Below, piece after piece: positions 6,015 through 6,443 of a stretch of DNA of 6,443 nucleotides. This stretch comes from Actinomycetota bacterium. GTDB lineage: Bacteria; Actinomycetota; Humimicrobiia; Humimicrobiales; Humimicrobiaceae. The stretch lies in the NCBI GenBank assembly GCA_023475715.1, contig JAMCVO010000560.1, positions 1 through 6,443 of the forward strand, given 5' to 3'. Numbering within the stretch: position 1 is the first letter of the stretch; each line of letters starts with the position of its first letter. The translations under genes were made by a program, and so were the position numbers. The notes beneath the pieces were generated by a model, which did not search any database, was not told the origin of the DNA, and saw only the letters and a list, made by a program, of their open reading frames with translations.

Positions 6015-6323
6015 TTAAAATTTCATTTCTTTTATAGTTTTTTCAATATAAAAAGTTATATTATTCTCAGGTTCTATTTTTAATTTGTTATTCTTTACAA
6101 CTATATTTGCAAGTTCCGGCCGATCATAATAACAGATTACATTGGCATCATTAATAGCAAGTATAGTCCCCTTTAAAGTATCAATTTCAACAACATATAA
6201 TTTGCCATGCTTATTTCCCACAGTTATATTATTTATTTTATCTTCAATTTTCTCTTTTGGAAGTTTTATAAGATCGACCGATTTATCTTCATATGATACC
6301 AATATTTCATACAGCTTTTCCAT
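6015..6323 (-). CDS. Hypothetical protein, 102 residues
   Basis: I do not recognise this protein. It has no signal peptide or membrane segment. Charged and hydrophobic residues alternate, with several probable beta strands (for example KLYVVEID, GTILAIND, NVICYYD, NIVVKNNKLKIEP), suggesting a small beta-rich cytoplasmic domain. The only cysteine is in NVICYYD. The ATG has an excellent SD, GGGGAG, 5 nt upstream, so it is very likely translated. It follows the stop of the incoming upstream gene by 21 nt, so the two are probably co-transcribed and perhaps functionally linked. Codon use is strongly AT-biased. The 401-bp spacer with its own promoter separates it from the kinase operon, so membership of that operon is unlikely, although read-through is possible because no terminator is evident. 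Confidence 0.75.
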   Translation of the reverse strand: MEKLYEILVSYEDKSVDLIKLPKEKIEDKINNITVGNKHGKLYVVEIDTLKGTILAINDANVICYYDRPELANIVVKNNKLKIEPENNITFYIEKTIKEMKF

Positions 6324-6344
6324 TTATACTCCCCGAGTATTGTT

Positions 6345-6443
6345 TTAGTATCCGCTTACATCTTGAGCTAATCCATAGACAGCCAGTTCAGTAACACATC
6401 CACCTTTGGTTAGAGCACATGTCTGATATACCATGTCAGCAAA
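6345..6443 (-). CDS. C-terminal 32 residues of a gene that extends beyond the window
   Basis: An open frame enters from the right edge on the minus strand and ends with TAA at 6347-6345. The visible end includes MVYQTCALTKGGCVTELAV and finishes LAQDVSGY. It has two cysteines seven residues apart and an ordinary codon pattern. The well-placed downstream gene with its SD just after the stop supports this as a real gene end. The fragment is too short for me to assign a family. Its start and most of its length are outside the window. Confidence 0.6.
   Translation of the reverse strand, partial: FADMVYQTCALTKGGCVTELAVYGLAQDVSGY

Overview
The window reads as an AT-rich bacterial chromosome segment. 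Coding DNA is roughly 30-50% GC by hand counts on sample lines, and spacers are far lower. Good Shine-Dalgarno (SD) sites precede every gene whose start is visible. A lipoprotein-type solute-binding protein, a sugar kinase and two uroporphyrinogen-decarboxylase-superfamily (UroD-like) proteins of non-haem type suggest a fermentative anaerobe, such as a clostridial lineage or an uncultured anaerobic lineage. The phylum cannot be fixed from this sequence. All genes I can support are on the minus strand, so transcription runs from high to low coordinates.

Layout in order of transcription: (1) 6443-6345, the last 32 codons of a gene entering from outside the window, unrecognised. (2) 6323-6015, a 102-residue protein of unknown function, probably co-transcribed with the first. 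(3) 6014-5614, an extremely AT-rich 401-bp spacer with a 42-bp direct repeat (two copies, 64 bp apart) and a near-consensus promoter whose -35 box lies in the upstream copy. (4) 5613-4075, an FGGY-family carbohydrate kinase. (5) 4007-2877, a UroD-like protein with the HxCG metal-site motif and a GTG start. (6) 2844-1549, a second, very different UroD-like protein with a Cys-Cys-Glu motif. (7) 1548-1315, a spacer with two strong SD sequences that have no gene after them, then the real SD. (8) 1314-166, a secreted lipoprotein solute-binding protein of the RbsB-like class. (9) 165-1, a 3' region with a strong 37-nt hairpin and, at the window edge, 23 bp that repeat in inverted orientation part of the solute-binding gene.

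Genes 4 to 7 probably form one transcription unit: uptake of a sugar or polyol (binding protein), phosphorylation (kinase), and one or two unknown steps by the UroD-like proteins. No permease, ABC ATPase, isomerase, aldolase, corrinoid protein or regulator is visible, so substrate and chemistry remain open. The points most worth a second look are the pairing of two divergent UroD-like proteins with a sugar kinase and binding protein, the putative double operator over the promoter, the stacked SD sequences before the binding-protein gene, and the inverted repeat at the window edge.
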